The notes: a model not told the origin generated them from the letters alone. Positions 7,568-15,756 are shown, numbered from the stretch's first letter. The stretch: 64,000 nucleotides of DNA from an uncultured Verrucomicrobiota bacterium (GCA_903922605.1 CAIXUG010000069.1:134603-198602), one strand, 5' to 3'. Numbers and translations are program-made.

Positions 7568-7690
7568 CAACTGGAGGCCCTGAGAGGTGCCCATTCGGAA
7601 AACGCGCCAAGACACGCGCCCAATGGGCACGCGTCAGGACGGATTCCGAATGTGTGTGGGTCTGACGGAAGTCTCTCAGGTTTCCAGTTG
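7568..7690. repeat. Nested, alternative inverted repeats (possible ssDNA origin or structured RNA)
   Basis: Outer arms CAACTGGA..CCTGAGAG (7569-7586) pair with CTCTCAGG..TCCAGTTG (7673-7690) apart from a 2-3-base bulge. Inside, CATTCGGAA (7592-7600) is perfectly complementary to TTCCGAATG (7644-7652). GTGCCCATT (7587-7595) is perfectly complementary to AATGGGCAC (7622-7630). The two inner hairpins share bases, so they exclude each other. The 274-bp region has no convincing gene. It could be a single-strand origin, a recombination site for the second recombinase, or an RNA switch upstream of the cargo gene. Confidence 0.6.
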
Positions 7691-7781
7691 TCCAACCCAA
7701 CTACGCTAAAATTTGCATGGCATTTCTCGCAGGGAAGTGGTGCATTTTCAACGAATTTTCCCTAGAATCGTGATCCATAGC

Positions 7782-9398
7782 ATGGTGAAATTCCCCGTGC
7801 TTTCAGACAACCGCCGACTGCTCCGACTTTGTTGTATGCCGATGGTGGCCCTTACTGTTTCCGCTTCGGGAATCTCTGTCACACTAGACCAGAATCGGCT
7901 TTCAGTCCAAGCACCCGACGGCGCACCGGTTGTGATTGAACAGTCTGAAGACTTGGTGATGTGGAGTGACTTGGGCAGCGGCATCGCCACCGACGGATAT
8001 TTTCTTAAGGAAATTTCGGGGGGGGGTACGCGCTATTTCCGTGCCCACGCGGGCGCTACTGTTATCGCCACCAATGCGAGCCCGTTTGTCCTGACGGTGA
8101 ACCCTGAGCTAGTCACGATGCCAGACGGCCAGATTTGGCGGGTGGCTCCGCAGACCGTCACGGTTCATCCCGGCACAAACTATCTGGCCGGTGATCTATT
8201 CGACGGGCGACTCCACGTTCTCAAGCGCCGCCTACATGACGGCGCGGTTTATTACTCACGGGTGATCGCCGACACCAACGGGGTCACACAGGTTGAGCCG
8301 ATCAACGCGGTGCTTCCGATTACTGCGATCCCAAAAACAAAGGCTGCCATCGCAGCACATCAGGCGCTCAAGGTCGTTCTTGTCGGGGACTCGCTGGAGC
8401 AGGGCGCAGGCATAGCGGATTATCATGGAACGTGGCCCTTCTTGGTGTTCGATGCCACGGCAACTACCAACGCGTGGTCATTGCGACCGGAGGTGTCCCC
8501 ACTCACTTACCGGAACTTCGGAATCGGAGGGATTACGGCCGAATATGGGCTGATTGCGACACGCCCCGGCAGTCCTGTCCTTACTACCGGATATGACCTA
8601 GCGATTGTGGGCTTCGGTGCCAATCCCGGCACGGGCGATGCTGTGCTAGTTGAGTCCATGGTGCATGAACTTCGCTCGGCAGGAATCGAAGTTATTCTGC
8701 AAAGCGGGGAGCAAAGGCAAGATGGCATCGCCACACCGTTTCTCGACACCGACGTGTTTTTGGCGGGTATTGCAGCCAACCAAGGCTGTGCTCTCGCAGA
8801 CACCTACTCGTACATGCTTGAGAACGATGGGAACTACTCGACAGACAAGGTTCACCCGTCGGAGCTGGGGCATCAAGTTTGGGCAGGCTGCATGCGGTCT
8901 CTCCTGAACGGTCTGCCACAGGAATCCAAGGCCGTCGTTCCGGCTTCCGAATTCCAGTCTCTGACGAGCTTGCCCGAATCCCTACGTGGTGCATTTCCCA
9001 CGTCAACCACGGTCCAATTCACGCCCACGACCACCACGGGAATTTCTGCGGCCAGCCTTTTCCCGTACAACACGATGGGCGTGGTTCTTGGGAAAATCCC
9101 GGCTCTCTCCGCCGTCAACGTCCTTGTGGTAGGGCAGAGCGCCACCTTCCATGCCGACTCGGCCTGTGCCGTGTCGTTATTGACAGAAAATCCAAACGGA
9201 GTGCAGGCAGAGGTTTTGGTCGAGTACGGCAATGGGATGCCCAACAGAAGTCTGACCGTGAATGGTTTTTTCCTCCCAAGGATCACCCCTTCATCGGGCA
9301 TTGGCACATGGAACACCAATCTGCCGGTTGACCTGACCATCACCGTCACGGATGGAGTTTTGACTCTCGCTGGAGTGTCGTTCCCTGTGCGTCACTAA
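7782..9398 (+). CDS. Secreted SGNH/GDSL-hydrolase-like protein (element cargo)
   Basis: 538 residues from the ATG at 7782, which gives a signal-peptide-like start (basic LSDNRRLLRL, then CCMPMVALTVSASG). All four SGNH blocks are visible: VVLVGDSLEQ (S204), a glycine block (NFGIGGIT), an N in GFGANPG (N281) and a D-x-x-H pair in DKVHPSELG (D355, H358). Residues 25-195 and the last 140 look like beta-rich accessory domains. SGNH enzymes deacylate lipids or acetylated sugars; the substrate here is unknown. A run of nine G at 8018-8026 codes three glycines and could slip, switching the gene off. It is the only cargo-like gene of the element. Confidence 0.75.
   Translation: MVKFPVLSDNRRLLRLCCMPMVALTVSASGISVTLDQNRLSVQAPDGAPVVIEQSEDLVMWSDLGSGIATDGYFLKEISGGGTRYFRAHAGATVIATNASPFVLTVNPELVTMPDGQIWRVAPQTVTVHPGTNYLAGDLFDGRLHVLKRRLHDGAVYYSRVIADTNGVTQVEPINAVLPITAIPKTKAAIAAHQALKVVLVGDSLEQGAGIADYHGTWPFLVFDATATTNAWSLRPEVSPLTYRNFGIGGITAEYGLIATRPGSPVLTTGYDLAIVGFGANPGTGDAVLVESMVHELRSAGIEVILQSGEQRQDGIATPFLDTDVFLAGIAANQGCALADTYSYMLENDGNYSTDKVHPSELGHQVWAGCMRSLLNGLPQESKAVVPASEFQSLTSLPESLRGAFPTSTTVQFTPTTTTGISAASLFPYNTMGVVLGKIPALSAVNVLVVGQSATFHADSACAVSLLTENPNGVQAEVLVEYGNGMPNRSLTVNGFFLPRITPSSGIGTWNTNLPVDLTITVTDGVLTLAGVSFPVRH
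8018..8026 (+). repeat. Poly-G tract (G9) inside the SGNH gene
   Basis: Nine consecutive G residues inside the reading frame, coding GGG near residue 80. Mononucleotide G runs of this length are prone to slipped-strand mispairing and are the usual substrate of phase variation. In the given sequence the frame is open. Confidence 0.7.
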
Positions 9399-9467
9399 TT
9401 CAAAACCAGCCCAATTCTCCAATAAAAGTGCATGTTTCTGTGTTTTGAAGATCAATTTCTGGTGGTG

Positions 9468-9504
9468 GGTGTAAAAGTTACTTCTATCTTGATGCCCGTA
9501 CCCA
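9468..9504. other. attR: right junction of the integrated element
   Basis: Element sequence ends with GGTGTAAAAG (9468-9477) and 11 more bases, followed by the shared TTGAT (9489-9493). Chromosomal dprA resumes with GCCCGTACCCA. The chromosomal arm GTACCCA (9498-9504) mirrors TGGGAAC at the left junction with one mismatch. Together they form the inverted repeat of the deduced attB, centred on the same TT. Confidence 0.85.
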
Positions 9505-10057
9505 GCACCGCGACGGTGCGCCCTTTCGCCGTGAGCGCGCCCTGATGCGCGGCAGTGTCGATCCCCCGCGCGCCACCGCTCACGACCGTCACGCCAGTAT
9601 AAGCGAGCTGGTAGCCGAACTTGCGGGCGACCTCCAGGCCGTAGGTCGTCGTCTGCCGCGAACCGACCATGGCGACCGAATTCTTGTCCTCCGGTTTGAG
9701 CGCGCCTTTCACGTAGAGCACGGCCGGCGGATCATAGATTTCCCGGAGCGACGGCGGGAATTCCTCGTCGAACTGGGTCACTACCCGACAGCCGAAATCC
9801 GCGATGCGTTTGAGTTCGCCGGCAAGATCCACCGACTTCTCCCAGCCGTTGATGGACTCCGCCGTGTCCTCGCCAATGCCGCGCACCGCCTGCAACTGGT
9901 GCTTGCTGGCGCGCAGGATCGCGGCGGGATCATCGCCGAAATGATCCAGCAGGTGGCGCAGCCTGACCGGGCCGACGTGCTCGACCATGTTCAGGGCAAT
10001 CAGGGCTTCCCGGGCGTCCATTGGCAGCGAAATACCGGAGGAAGTGACGGAATGCAA
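9489..10057 (-). pseudogene. dprA: dprA, 5' portion (N-terminal half), interrupted by the element
   Basis: This encodes the N-terminal helix-hairpin-helix/SAM-like region (ALIALNMVEHVGPVRLRHLLDHFGD, VRGIGEDTAESI) and the first half of the DprA Rossmann fold (NSVAMVGSRQTTTYG, VVSGGARGIDTAAHQGAL, VAVLGTGI). After LGTGI the frame runs 11 codons into element sequence and stops at 9452. The best start is the ATG at 10021 (MDAREALIAL); a TTG at 10057 would add 12 residues. As integrated, the two halves cannot make the complete fold. DprA is cytoplasmic and binds ssDNA and RecA, so natural transformation should be impaired unless the element excises. Confidence 0.95.
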
Positions 10058-10079
10058 CGCATGGAGAGGTACTTAATTG

Positions 10080-10103
10080 GGAAAACAGGAAAGCAGGAAA
10101 CGG
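10080..10103 (-). repeat. Dispersed leader repeat, copy 1 (upstream of dprA)
   Basis: GGAAAACAGGAAAGCAGGAA on the plus strand (a C/T-rich tract on the sense strand of dprA) is identical over 20 bp to 42443-42462. The copy ends 22 bp before the TTG at 10057. A loosely conserved AATT and CCTCTC follow it at both places. Confidence 0.6.
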
Positions 10104-10209
10104 ACAGGCATTGGATGTCGTGGAATCAGAGGGACGCAGTTTTGGCGTGCGCTCCGGCGGCTGCGGGCATTTCCTGAATCGGTTGTCGTTGAGCCGAGTC
10201 AGTTGATCT

Positions 10210-11967
10210 ATGCCGTTTCATGCTTTGAAAGACCAAGCCCGGAAGCTATGGCCGCTACTCGTCGTCTTATGTGCGGTGCCTGGCCAGGCGAAACCAGTCA
10301 TGCTGCAGGATTTTGAGTCTCTCGCCGAGCCGCCCAAGGTCTGGGTCGTCAACATTCCCAACACGAATGCAACGACCTCGCTCTCGACTGAGCAGGCGCA
10401 CGAAGGCAGGGAGTGCCTGAAACTGCACTATCACTTTCTGGAGGAAGGCCAATTCCAGTACCTCGGCGTTTCGTTGCCGGTGAACCTCCCAACCGCCGTA
10501 CACCAGCTGCGCTTCTGGCTGCACGGTGACGGCTCGAAATGCACGTATGGCGTGCGGGTGGATGATGCGGGTGGTGAGACACACCAGTTCTCCCGCAACA
10601 ACGGCCAGGGCGGTGTCATCAGCTTCACGGGCTGGAAGGAAGTGGTGATCGACCTCGACACCGGACACGAGACCTGGGGCGGAGACAAAAATGGCCGGAT
10701 GGATTATCCGATCGGCACCATCACGCTCACCGTCAGTCAGCCCTCGGAAGGTGAAAAGCATCTGGCCGCTGAGGGCGACCTGTATTTCGATGCGCTCAGC
10801 GTGGATTCCGAAAAATTCGTCGCGCCTCCCCCGCCACACATCGCCGTCACCTCCCCGACCTACGCCAGCGACATCAGGGGGGATACGATCATTCACCTCG
10901 CAGCTCCCGGCTTCAACCGCGCCGTGGCCAGATGCTGGCAGGCCGGAGACGGTCCCGGAACCGATTCCACGGTTGCCACGGTCACACTGGATGCCCAGGG
11001 CGACGGCTCGTTTGTTTTCCCGGCAAACCGGTACCCGCACGGCCCCATCACCGTGCGGATCAGTGGCGAAGGCGACGGGGCGAAGGACAACTGCTACCTG
11101 CAGCTCTACAACCAAGGAGGCATTTCCTGGCGCGAGGGGATGCCCAAAACCCCGCCGCCCGCCGCCGCCGGCATGTCCCTTGTTTTCGCCGACGACTTCA
11201 ACGGCCCCCTTTCCATCTCCAGCACCAACCTCCAGGCGACCTACTACGATCACAAACCGCCGGGCGGGGTGCAGGATTTCAGCACGCACCGGTTTTCCGG
11301 GCACGAATCCTCGAAAAATCCCTTCCTCCAGCGGGATACCTATCTGCGCATTCGAGCCGATGACCGGACGCACAGCGCAGGCCTGCTCTCCTCCCTTAAG
11401 AACGATGCCAGCGGCATCACCGCCAAGGTCCCCTGCTATTTCGAATGCCGCTTCCTCGGCCCCAACGCCATCGGCACCTGGCCGGCCTTCTGGCTGATGA
11501 CGGATTATATGACCGACCATGTGCAGGGCCGCAAAGTGCCTTGCGACGAACTGGACATCATCGAGGCCTACGGCGGCGAAGGCCCGCACGCACCCAACGC
11601 CCACGACGGCTACATGATCACGCCCCATTGCTGGGATCAGGGTGAGACCGGAAAAGCCGTGGAAAAACAGGCGTTCGAGGTGCTGCACAATCCCATCCGC
11701 ATGGGCCGGTTTGGTGTTCCCTCCACTTGGTACGAGGCGTTCCACACCTATGGGTGCAAAATCACGGAAACCGAAACGATCTACTACTGCGACGACCGGG
11801 AAGTGGGCCGGCACGCCACCCTGCCCCTGTGCCGCGAGCGTCCCCTGTTCTTCCTCATCAATCTGGCCACCGGTGGCGGCTGGCCGGTGGACCTGTCCCG
11901 CTACGGCGGCGTCGCCGACATGTACGTGGACTACGTACGCGTCTACCAGCAGACCCCGCCCCGCTGA
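10210..11967 (+). CDS. Secreted glycoside hydrolase family 16 enzyme
   Basis: 585 residues. An N-terminal signal peptide (WPLLVVLCAVPGQA) is followed by a beta-sandwich resembling a carbohydrate-binding domain (about 30-205, starting VMLQDFESLAE). A linker with PPPPHIAVTSP and an Ig-like domain (about 210-305) come next. The GH16 catalytic domain runs from about 325 to 583. The catalytic signature is ELDIIE: nucleophile E447, D449 and acid/base E452. WPAFWLM and YVDYVRVYQ are also typical. GH16 enzymes cleave beta-1,3/1,4-glucans, agars or carrageenans outside the cell; the exact substrate is not evident. It lies just upstream of a beta-lactamase-fold serine hydrolase on the same strand. Confidence 0.9.
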   Translation: MPFHALKDQARKLWPLLVVLCAVPGQAKPVMLQDFESLAEPPKVWVVNIPNTNATTSLSTEQAHEGRECLKLHYHFLEEGQFQYLGVSLPVNLPTAVHQLRFWLHGDGSKCTYGVRVDDAGGETHQFSRNNGQGGVISFTGWKEVVIDLDTGHETWGGDKNGRMDYPIGTITLTVSQPSEGEKHLAAEGDLYFDALSVDSEKFVAPPPPHIAVTSPTYASDIRGDTIIHLAAPGFNRAVARCWQAGDGPGTDSTVATVTLDAQGDGSFVFPANRYPHGPITVRISGEGDGAKDNCYLQLYNQGGISWREGMPKTPPPAAAGMSLVFADDFNGPLSISSTNLQATYYDHKPPGGVQDFSTHRFSGHESSKNPFLQRDTYLRIRADDRTHSAGLLSSLKNDASGITAKVPCYFECRFLGPNAIGTWPAFWLMTDYMTDHVQGRKVPCDELDIIEAYGGEGPHAPNAHDGYMITPHCWDQGETGKAVEKQAFEVLHNPIRMGRFGVPSTWYEAFHTYGCKITETETIYYCDDREVGRHATLPLCRERPLFFLINLATGGGWPVDLSRYGGVADMYVDYVRVYQQTPPR

Positions 11968-12041
11968 AAGCCGCCCGTCAGGGACTGAGTCAGGACGCTT
12001 TTCCGCTTTCGCCCCCTTCCGGTTTAAGGCAATCCAACCGC

Positions 12042-13208
12042 GTGAAAAGCCATCCCCTCCGGACTCTGTTCCTGCTTTTGCTCTCGACCGGACTCGTCTC
12101 CATCGAAGTCGTTGGGGAGAATGCGCCGCCGGCCAGTCCCGAAGTGACGGCGGTCATGCAGCCCTACTTCGACAGCTACAAACTCGCGGGGGCCATCGGC
12201 ATCATCGCCGACAAGACCGGCAAGGTTCATTACAAGAATCTCCTCGGATACGCCGATGTGGAGGCAAAGCAGCCCATCAGCGAAAACAACACCTTCTGGG
12301 TCGCTTCCATGAGCAAAATGTTCGTCGGAGCGTCCATCATGATGCTGGTGGATGAAGGCAAGGTCAGCCTCGAAGATCCCGTGACCAAATTCATCCCGCA
12401 GTTGGAGAAGTGGATGGTGGTCGAAGAACAGGACCCGTCCCACGTCCTGCTGAAGCCGCTGGTCCGCCCCGTCACGGTCCGCCATGTGTTAAGCCATACG
12501 AGCGGCCTCACCGGCATGTCGGAGCTTCAGAAGGCGACCGGTTCAGACAGCACCCCACTGAAGGCCCGCGCACTCAGTTCCGTGACCGGCCCGCTCCAAT
12601 GGCAGCCCGGCGACAAGTACGCCTATGGCAACCAGGGCATGAACATTGCAGCCCGCATCGTGGAAATCGTCAGCGGCATGCCTTACGAGGAGTTTCTGCA
12701 AAAGCGCTTCTTCGATCCGTTGGGCATGACCGAAACCACCTTCTGGCCCAGCCAAGCGCAGACCGCCCGCCTGGCCGGCGCCTACGGACCCAACAAGGAA
12801 AAGAACGGCTACGCGCGCGGCGGAGTGGGCTTCCTGACCAAGCCCTACGACGATCGCATCCACCGCTTTCCTGAAGCGGCTGGCGGCCTGTTTTCCACCA
12901 CGCACGACATCTTCCGCTACGGCCTGCTGCTGGCCAACGATGGCGAACTGGAGGGCAAACGCTACCTCTCGCACGCAGCGATGGAGGAGCTGCGCAAAGA
13001 GCAGACGGGCGCGACCAAGGTCAACTACAGCCTCGGCTATCATCTGCGCAACGGCATGTTCGGCCACGATGGCGCCTACGGCACCGACCTCTCGGTAAAT
13101 CCGGCCACTGGCATGATCGCCATCTTCATGGTCCAATGCACCAGCGGCGACCAATGGGCGGCCCGTGATCTGTTCCTTAAAACGGCCACCCAAGTCTTTC
13201 AAAAGTGA
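12042..13208 (+). CDS. Serine hydrolase of the beta-lactamase (class C / PBP-like) family, exported
   Basis: 388 residues from the GTG at 12042, which leads directly into a signal peptide (PLRTLFLLLLSTGLVSIEVVG). Motifs are SMSK (S89, K92), the YxN element in YAYGNQG, and a C-terminal HDG replacing the KTG box, as in esterase or peptidase members. ARGGVGFLTKPYDD and FPEAAGGLFSTTHD are typical of Verrucomicrobia and Planctomycetes homologues. The family covers beta-lactamases, DD-peptidases and esterases; I cannot choose. It starts 74 bp after the GH16 gene, so co-transcription is possible. Confidence 0.87.
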   Translation: MKSHPLRTLFLLLLSTGLVSIEVVGENAPPASPEVTAVMQPYFDSYKLAGAIGIIADKTGKVHYKNLLGYADVEAKQPISENNTFWVASMSKMFVGASIMMLVDEGKVSLEDPVTKFIPQLEKWMVVEEQDPSHVLLKPLVRPVTVRHVLSHTSGLTGMSELQKATGSDSTPLKARALSSVTGPLQWQPGDKYAYGNQGMNIAARIVEIVSGMPYEEFLQKRFFDPLGMTETTFWPSQAQTARLAGAYGPNKEKNGYARGGVGFLTKPYDDRIHRFPEAAGGLFSTTHDIFRYGLLLANDGELEGKRYLSHAAMEELRKEQTGATKVNYSLGYHLRNGMFGHDGAYGTDLSVNPATGMIAIFMVQCTSGDQWAARDLFLKTATQVFQK

Positions 13209-13239
13209 TCCCGCAGTAGGAAGCCAGCACGCGCTGACA

Positions 13240-13253
13240 GGCTCGGGAGAGCC
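13240..13253. terminator. Small GC hairpin between convergent genes
   Basis: GGCTC-GGGA-GAGCC forms a 5-bp stem in the 53-bp gap between the convergent serine hydrolase and membrane protein genes. A short CGTCTT follows on the plus strand. It is weak as a terminator. Confidence 0.3.
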
Positions 13254-13261
13254 CGTCTTGA

Positions 13262-14545
13262 TCAAGACACTTTGTGTGCTTCGCGTTCCGCCTTGGCCGC
13301 CTCGCGCAAATGCTGCGGCGTGTAGTCAAACCACGGGAGCTGGATGAGGGGCTGGTTCCACCAACCGCGCCCGGCGGCGTGGAAATTGAGGAATTCGTGC
13401 GTCATTACATTGAGCACAAACGCCAGCCACACCAGAAAGGTGGCGACACCCGCCGTGATCCGTCCCGCGCGCGTACCCAGCCAACGCAGCAGCCGCCACG
13501 CCCAATGCCGGGCCGGCTGAGCAAGCGGCGCAAGGAGTCCCAGCCGGTGCATCGCCTGCCATTCGCCATCGGCCAGCTCCTCCGGGGTCACAGTACCGGC
13601 CTGTACCCCGTCCACCACGGCCCGGGCATAGAGACGGGCTGCCGCTAGCCGCAGGATGAGAAAGGCGGACACCCCGTAAACCGACACGAGATAGTAATAG
13701 CGCTCCAAACGACGCAACTGCTCGGCGGCGGACAGGTTCAGCAGCGCCTCGCTCATCTGCGGCCAGAAGACGGGCAACGACTTGAAGATGAGCAGCGGAA
13801 AAGTCAGCGCGAGCGCAAGCAGCGCGAGGCTGAAGTTGGCCAACCAACGACGGCGGATCAGCCGGCGGACCAGGCCAAACTGATAGAAGCTGCGCCAATC
13901 CCCCGTGCTGGCCTGTCGCGCCAGGGCCATGGGCACATAGAACATGGCCGCCACAAACAGCGCCGTGCCGATACCGAACAGGCTCATGCCCACGTAATAG
14001 TTCTCGTAGCCCTTGTTAAATGAGTTCATCCAGCCCGCATACCAGCCGACCGCCCACAGCAGGGTACCGGGCAGCACGAACACCGCCGTGTTGAACGTGG
14101 CCTGTACGCCCAACCGCGCGTTTTCGGCAAGCGAGCCCAGCAGCCCGGCCGCGATTGACCGGAGCGAACCTTCCCGCCAGCCACCGTTCCGCTGCGCCAG
14201 GAACCAATTCGGCCACCGGGCCTGATCGGCCGTGCCACCGTCGGCTTCGGCAAATTGAACGAATGTCTCATCAGTTTGTGGCTGGCGACGGCAACGCCAC
14301 CAGGTTTTCAGCACTTCCCGTCGTGCAGCACGCTGGGCCCAGCCGACGATCAGGAAACTGAGCAGAAACGACAGGCCACAGAACGCACCGAAGCCAAGCC
14401 GCCAAAGGGCTCCGGCGACCGTTCGGAGTCGCTCACCGATTCCCCCCCGTGACGGGGCCACCGCCCGAGCTTCGGAGACACTGACGGCCGTCAGCGGAAC
14501 GCCCTCATGGCTGCGGCTCTCCGGGTCGGGAAATTCCGCGTTCAT
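13262..14545 (-). CDS. Polytopic membrane protein of unknown function
   Basis: 427 residues. Hydrophobic segments lie at about 47-70 (LWRLGFGAFCGLSFLLSFLIVG), 145-170, 185-210, 235-255, 285-305 and 365-385, with arginine-rich cytoplasmic-type loops (LVRRLIRRRWL, RRLERYYYL). I recognise no family. Its start overlaps the stop of the upstream phosphatase/sulfatase-like gene by four bases (ATGA), so the two are translationally coupled and probably act together at the membrane. Confidence 0.75.
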   Translation of the reverse strand: MNAEFPDPESRSHEGVPLTAVSVSEARAVAPSRGGIGERLRTVAGALWRLGFGAFCGLSFLLSFLIVGWAQRAARREVLKTWWRCRRQPQTDETFVQFAEADGGTADQARWPNWFLAQRNGGWREGSLRSIAAGLLGSLAENARLGVQATFNTAVFVLPGTLLWAVGWYAGWMNSFNKGYENYYVGMSLFGIGTALFVAAMFYVPMALARQASTGDWRSFYQFGLVRRLIRRRWLANFSLALLALALTFPLLIFKSLPVFWPQMSEALLNLSAAEQLRRLERYYYLVSVYGVSAFLILRLAAARLYARAVVDGVQAGTVTPEELADGEWQAMHRLGLLAPLAQPARHWAWRLLRWLGTRAGRITAGVATFLVWLAFVLNVMTHEFLNFHAAGRGWWNQPLIQLPWFDYTPQHLREAAKAEREAHKVS

Positions 14546-15756
14546 GCAAATACCTCCTCCAGAACACGGCCCGCCGCAAAGCCTGTCTTGAAGCCCATCA
14601 GATGGCCGATGGTCGGCGCGATGGCGGTCTGGTCGGTCAGCTTGTCCACCACCACCCCGCGCGGGACGCCCGGACCGAAGGCGAGGGCAAATATCTCATG
14701 CGCCGACCGCGACCCGAAATGGTGCTGGCAAGGCACATCCATGAACGGGTTATCGTCACGTCCGCAGTCGGGCACCACGACGAACACCGTATTGTCGCGG
14801 TAGGCCGGGTCGGCCTCGACGGCGGAGACGAGAGTCTTCAACCCTTCGTCCATGATCGTCATGGCTCGCGTGTAGTGGTCAAGATAGCCCCAGTGGACGT
14901 AGTCGCAGTCCTGGTAATTGACCATCACCAGCTTGGGCTTGAGCTGCTTGAGAGCGCGCAAGGTCAGCTCGGTAAGCAACCGGTCCCCCCGCGGATTGAC
15001 CAGGCCGGTATCGCCATAGTAGCCGCGCCACTCGGCCCAAAAATTCTCGATGGCCTCGCCCTGGCCGTGCTCCTTGCTCGCGCGGTAATCGAGCGCTTCC
15101 AGCTTCGCCAGTTCCCGCTGCTGTTTCGCGAGCTCTTTCCCGTCCCACTTGTTCGCGGCGAGATTCTGCCGCAGCAGCCAGGTCTTGTAGCGGCGCAGGC
15201 TGAGCGTCTGGGAACGGTAGCTGACGCCGAACAGGTGATGGTTGCTGAAGTTGTAAAACTCCTCGTCCGCACGGTCTTCGCCGTTGATGAGCAGCGCCTC
15301 ATGATCCGGCACCGCAAAGGTTTCGCGCAGATACTCGAAGATGGTCGGCACCTTCGCCTCGAACCGCGCCCCGAGCATCTTGAAGCCGGCGTCCGGCCGC
15401 TCCTTGCCGATGTCCTGGTAGCGGTCGTATTTGCCAGTGAGCAGATTCAACGTGCCTTCGCCGTGACTCGTCTGCAGCCCTTCGAACTGCGCGATCTCCA
15501 TCTTCGGAAAGAGCACGCCACGCTTCGTCAGCTCGTGGGTCAGGAACGGCGCATAGGTGAACTTCGGATCGATGGACTCGCGCCGCCGGGCCCCGCCACC
15601 CCAGCGGACGACGATGACGTTGGGTCCGCGATAGTCCGGCCGGGGTGTCGCTGCCTCGGCGAGCAGGCTACCAGCCCCGGCCAACGAGGCGGCACCAAGG
15701 GCGGTGGTGCGGAGAAACGTGCGGCGGTCCAGCGGTGGCAAAGAGGAGTGGTTCAT
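14542..15756 (-). CDS. Tat-exported alkaline-phosphatase/sulfatase-superfamily protein
   Basis: 404 residues. It starts with a twin-arginine signal (DRRTFLRTTALGAASLAGAGSLL). Signatures of the alkaline phosphatase-like fold follow: GPNVIVVRWGGGARR, the C-terminal metal-site segments DCDYVHWGYLDHYTRAM and VFVVVPDCGRD, then QHHFGSRSAHEIFALAFGPGV. DCDYVHWG and PDCGRD hold the Asp/His ligands expected of the metal site, but I cannot place the usual Ser/Thr/Cys nucleophile with confidence. It is probably a periplasmic metal-dependent hydrolase. It is coupled to the downstream polytopic membrane protein gene. Confidence 0.75.
   Translation of the reverse strand: MNHSSLPPLDRRTFLRTTALGAASLAGAGSLLAEAATPRPDYRGPNVIVVRWGGGARRRESIDPKFTYAPFLTHELTKRGVLFPKMEIAQFEGLQTSHGEGTLNLLTGKYDRYQDIGKERPDAGFKMLGARFEAKVPTIFEYLRETFAVPDHEALLINGEDRADEEFYNFSNHHLFGVSYRSQTLSLRRYKTWLLRQNLAANKWDGKELAKQQRELAKLEALDYRASKEHGQGEAIENFWAEWRGYYGDTGLVNPRGDRLLTELTLRALKQLKPKLVMVNYQDCDYVHWGYLDHYTRAMTIMDEGLKTLVSAVEADPAYRDNTVFVVVPDCGRDDNPFMDVPCQHHFGSRSAHEIFALAFGPGVPRGVVVDKLTDQTAIAPTIGHLMGFKTGFAAGRVLEEVFA

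Larger units (their letters stand above)
3421..9488. mobile_element. ~6.07-kb integrated element inserted in dprA (serine-recombinase type)
   Basis: The element is bounded by TTGAT at 3421-3425 and 9489-9493. It splits dprA between the codons of LGTGI and NIVFPPEN, with no loss of dprA sequence and no other target duplication. Contents in order: large serine recombinase (+), coiled-coil protein (-), HUH Rep-like protein (-), serine recombinase (+), small membrane protein (-), nested inverted repeats, secreted SGNH protein (+). Its base composition is visibly more AT-rich than the flanks, most clearly at 6100-6480. I see no capsid, tail, conjugation or transposase gene, so it is not a recognisable phage, ICE or IS. 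It could be an integrative plasmid, a satellite, or an ssDNA-type element. Confidence 0.92.

Noticed and set aside
7565-7696. Integron attC site in the nested inverted repeats
   Set aside because: RYYYAAC-like 7-mers occur but the matching GTTRRRY is not in the required inverted position, and no integrase of the tyrosine type is present.
10267-11814. 515-residue antisense frame across the GH16 gene
   Set aside because: Shadow of the GC-rich codon pattern; the plus-strand frame has signal peptide and catalytic residues.
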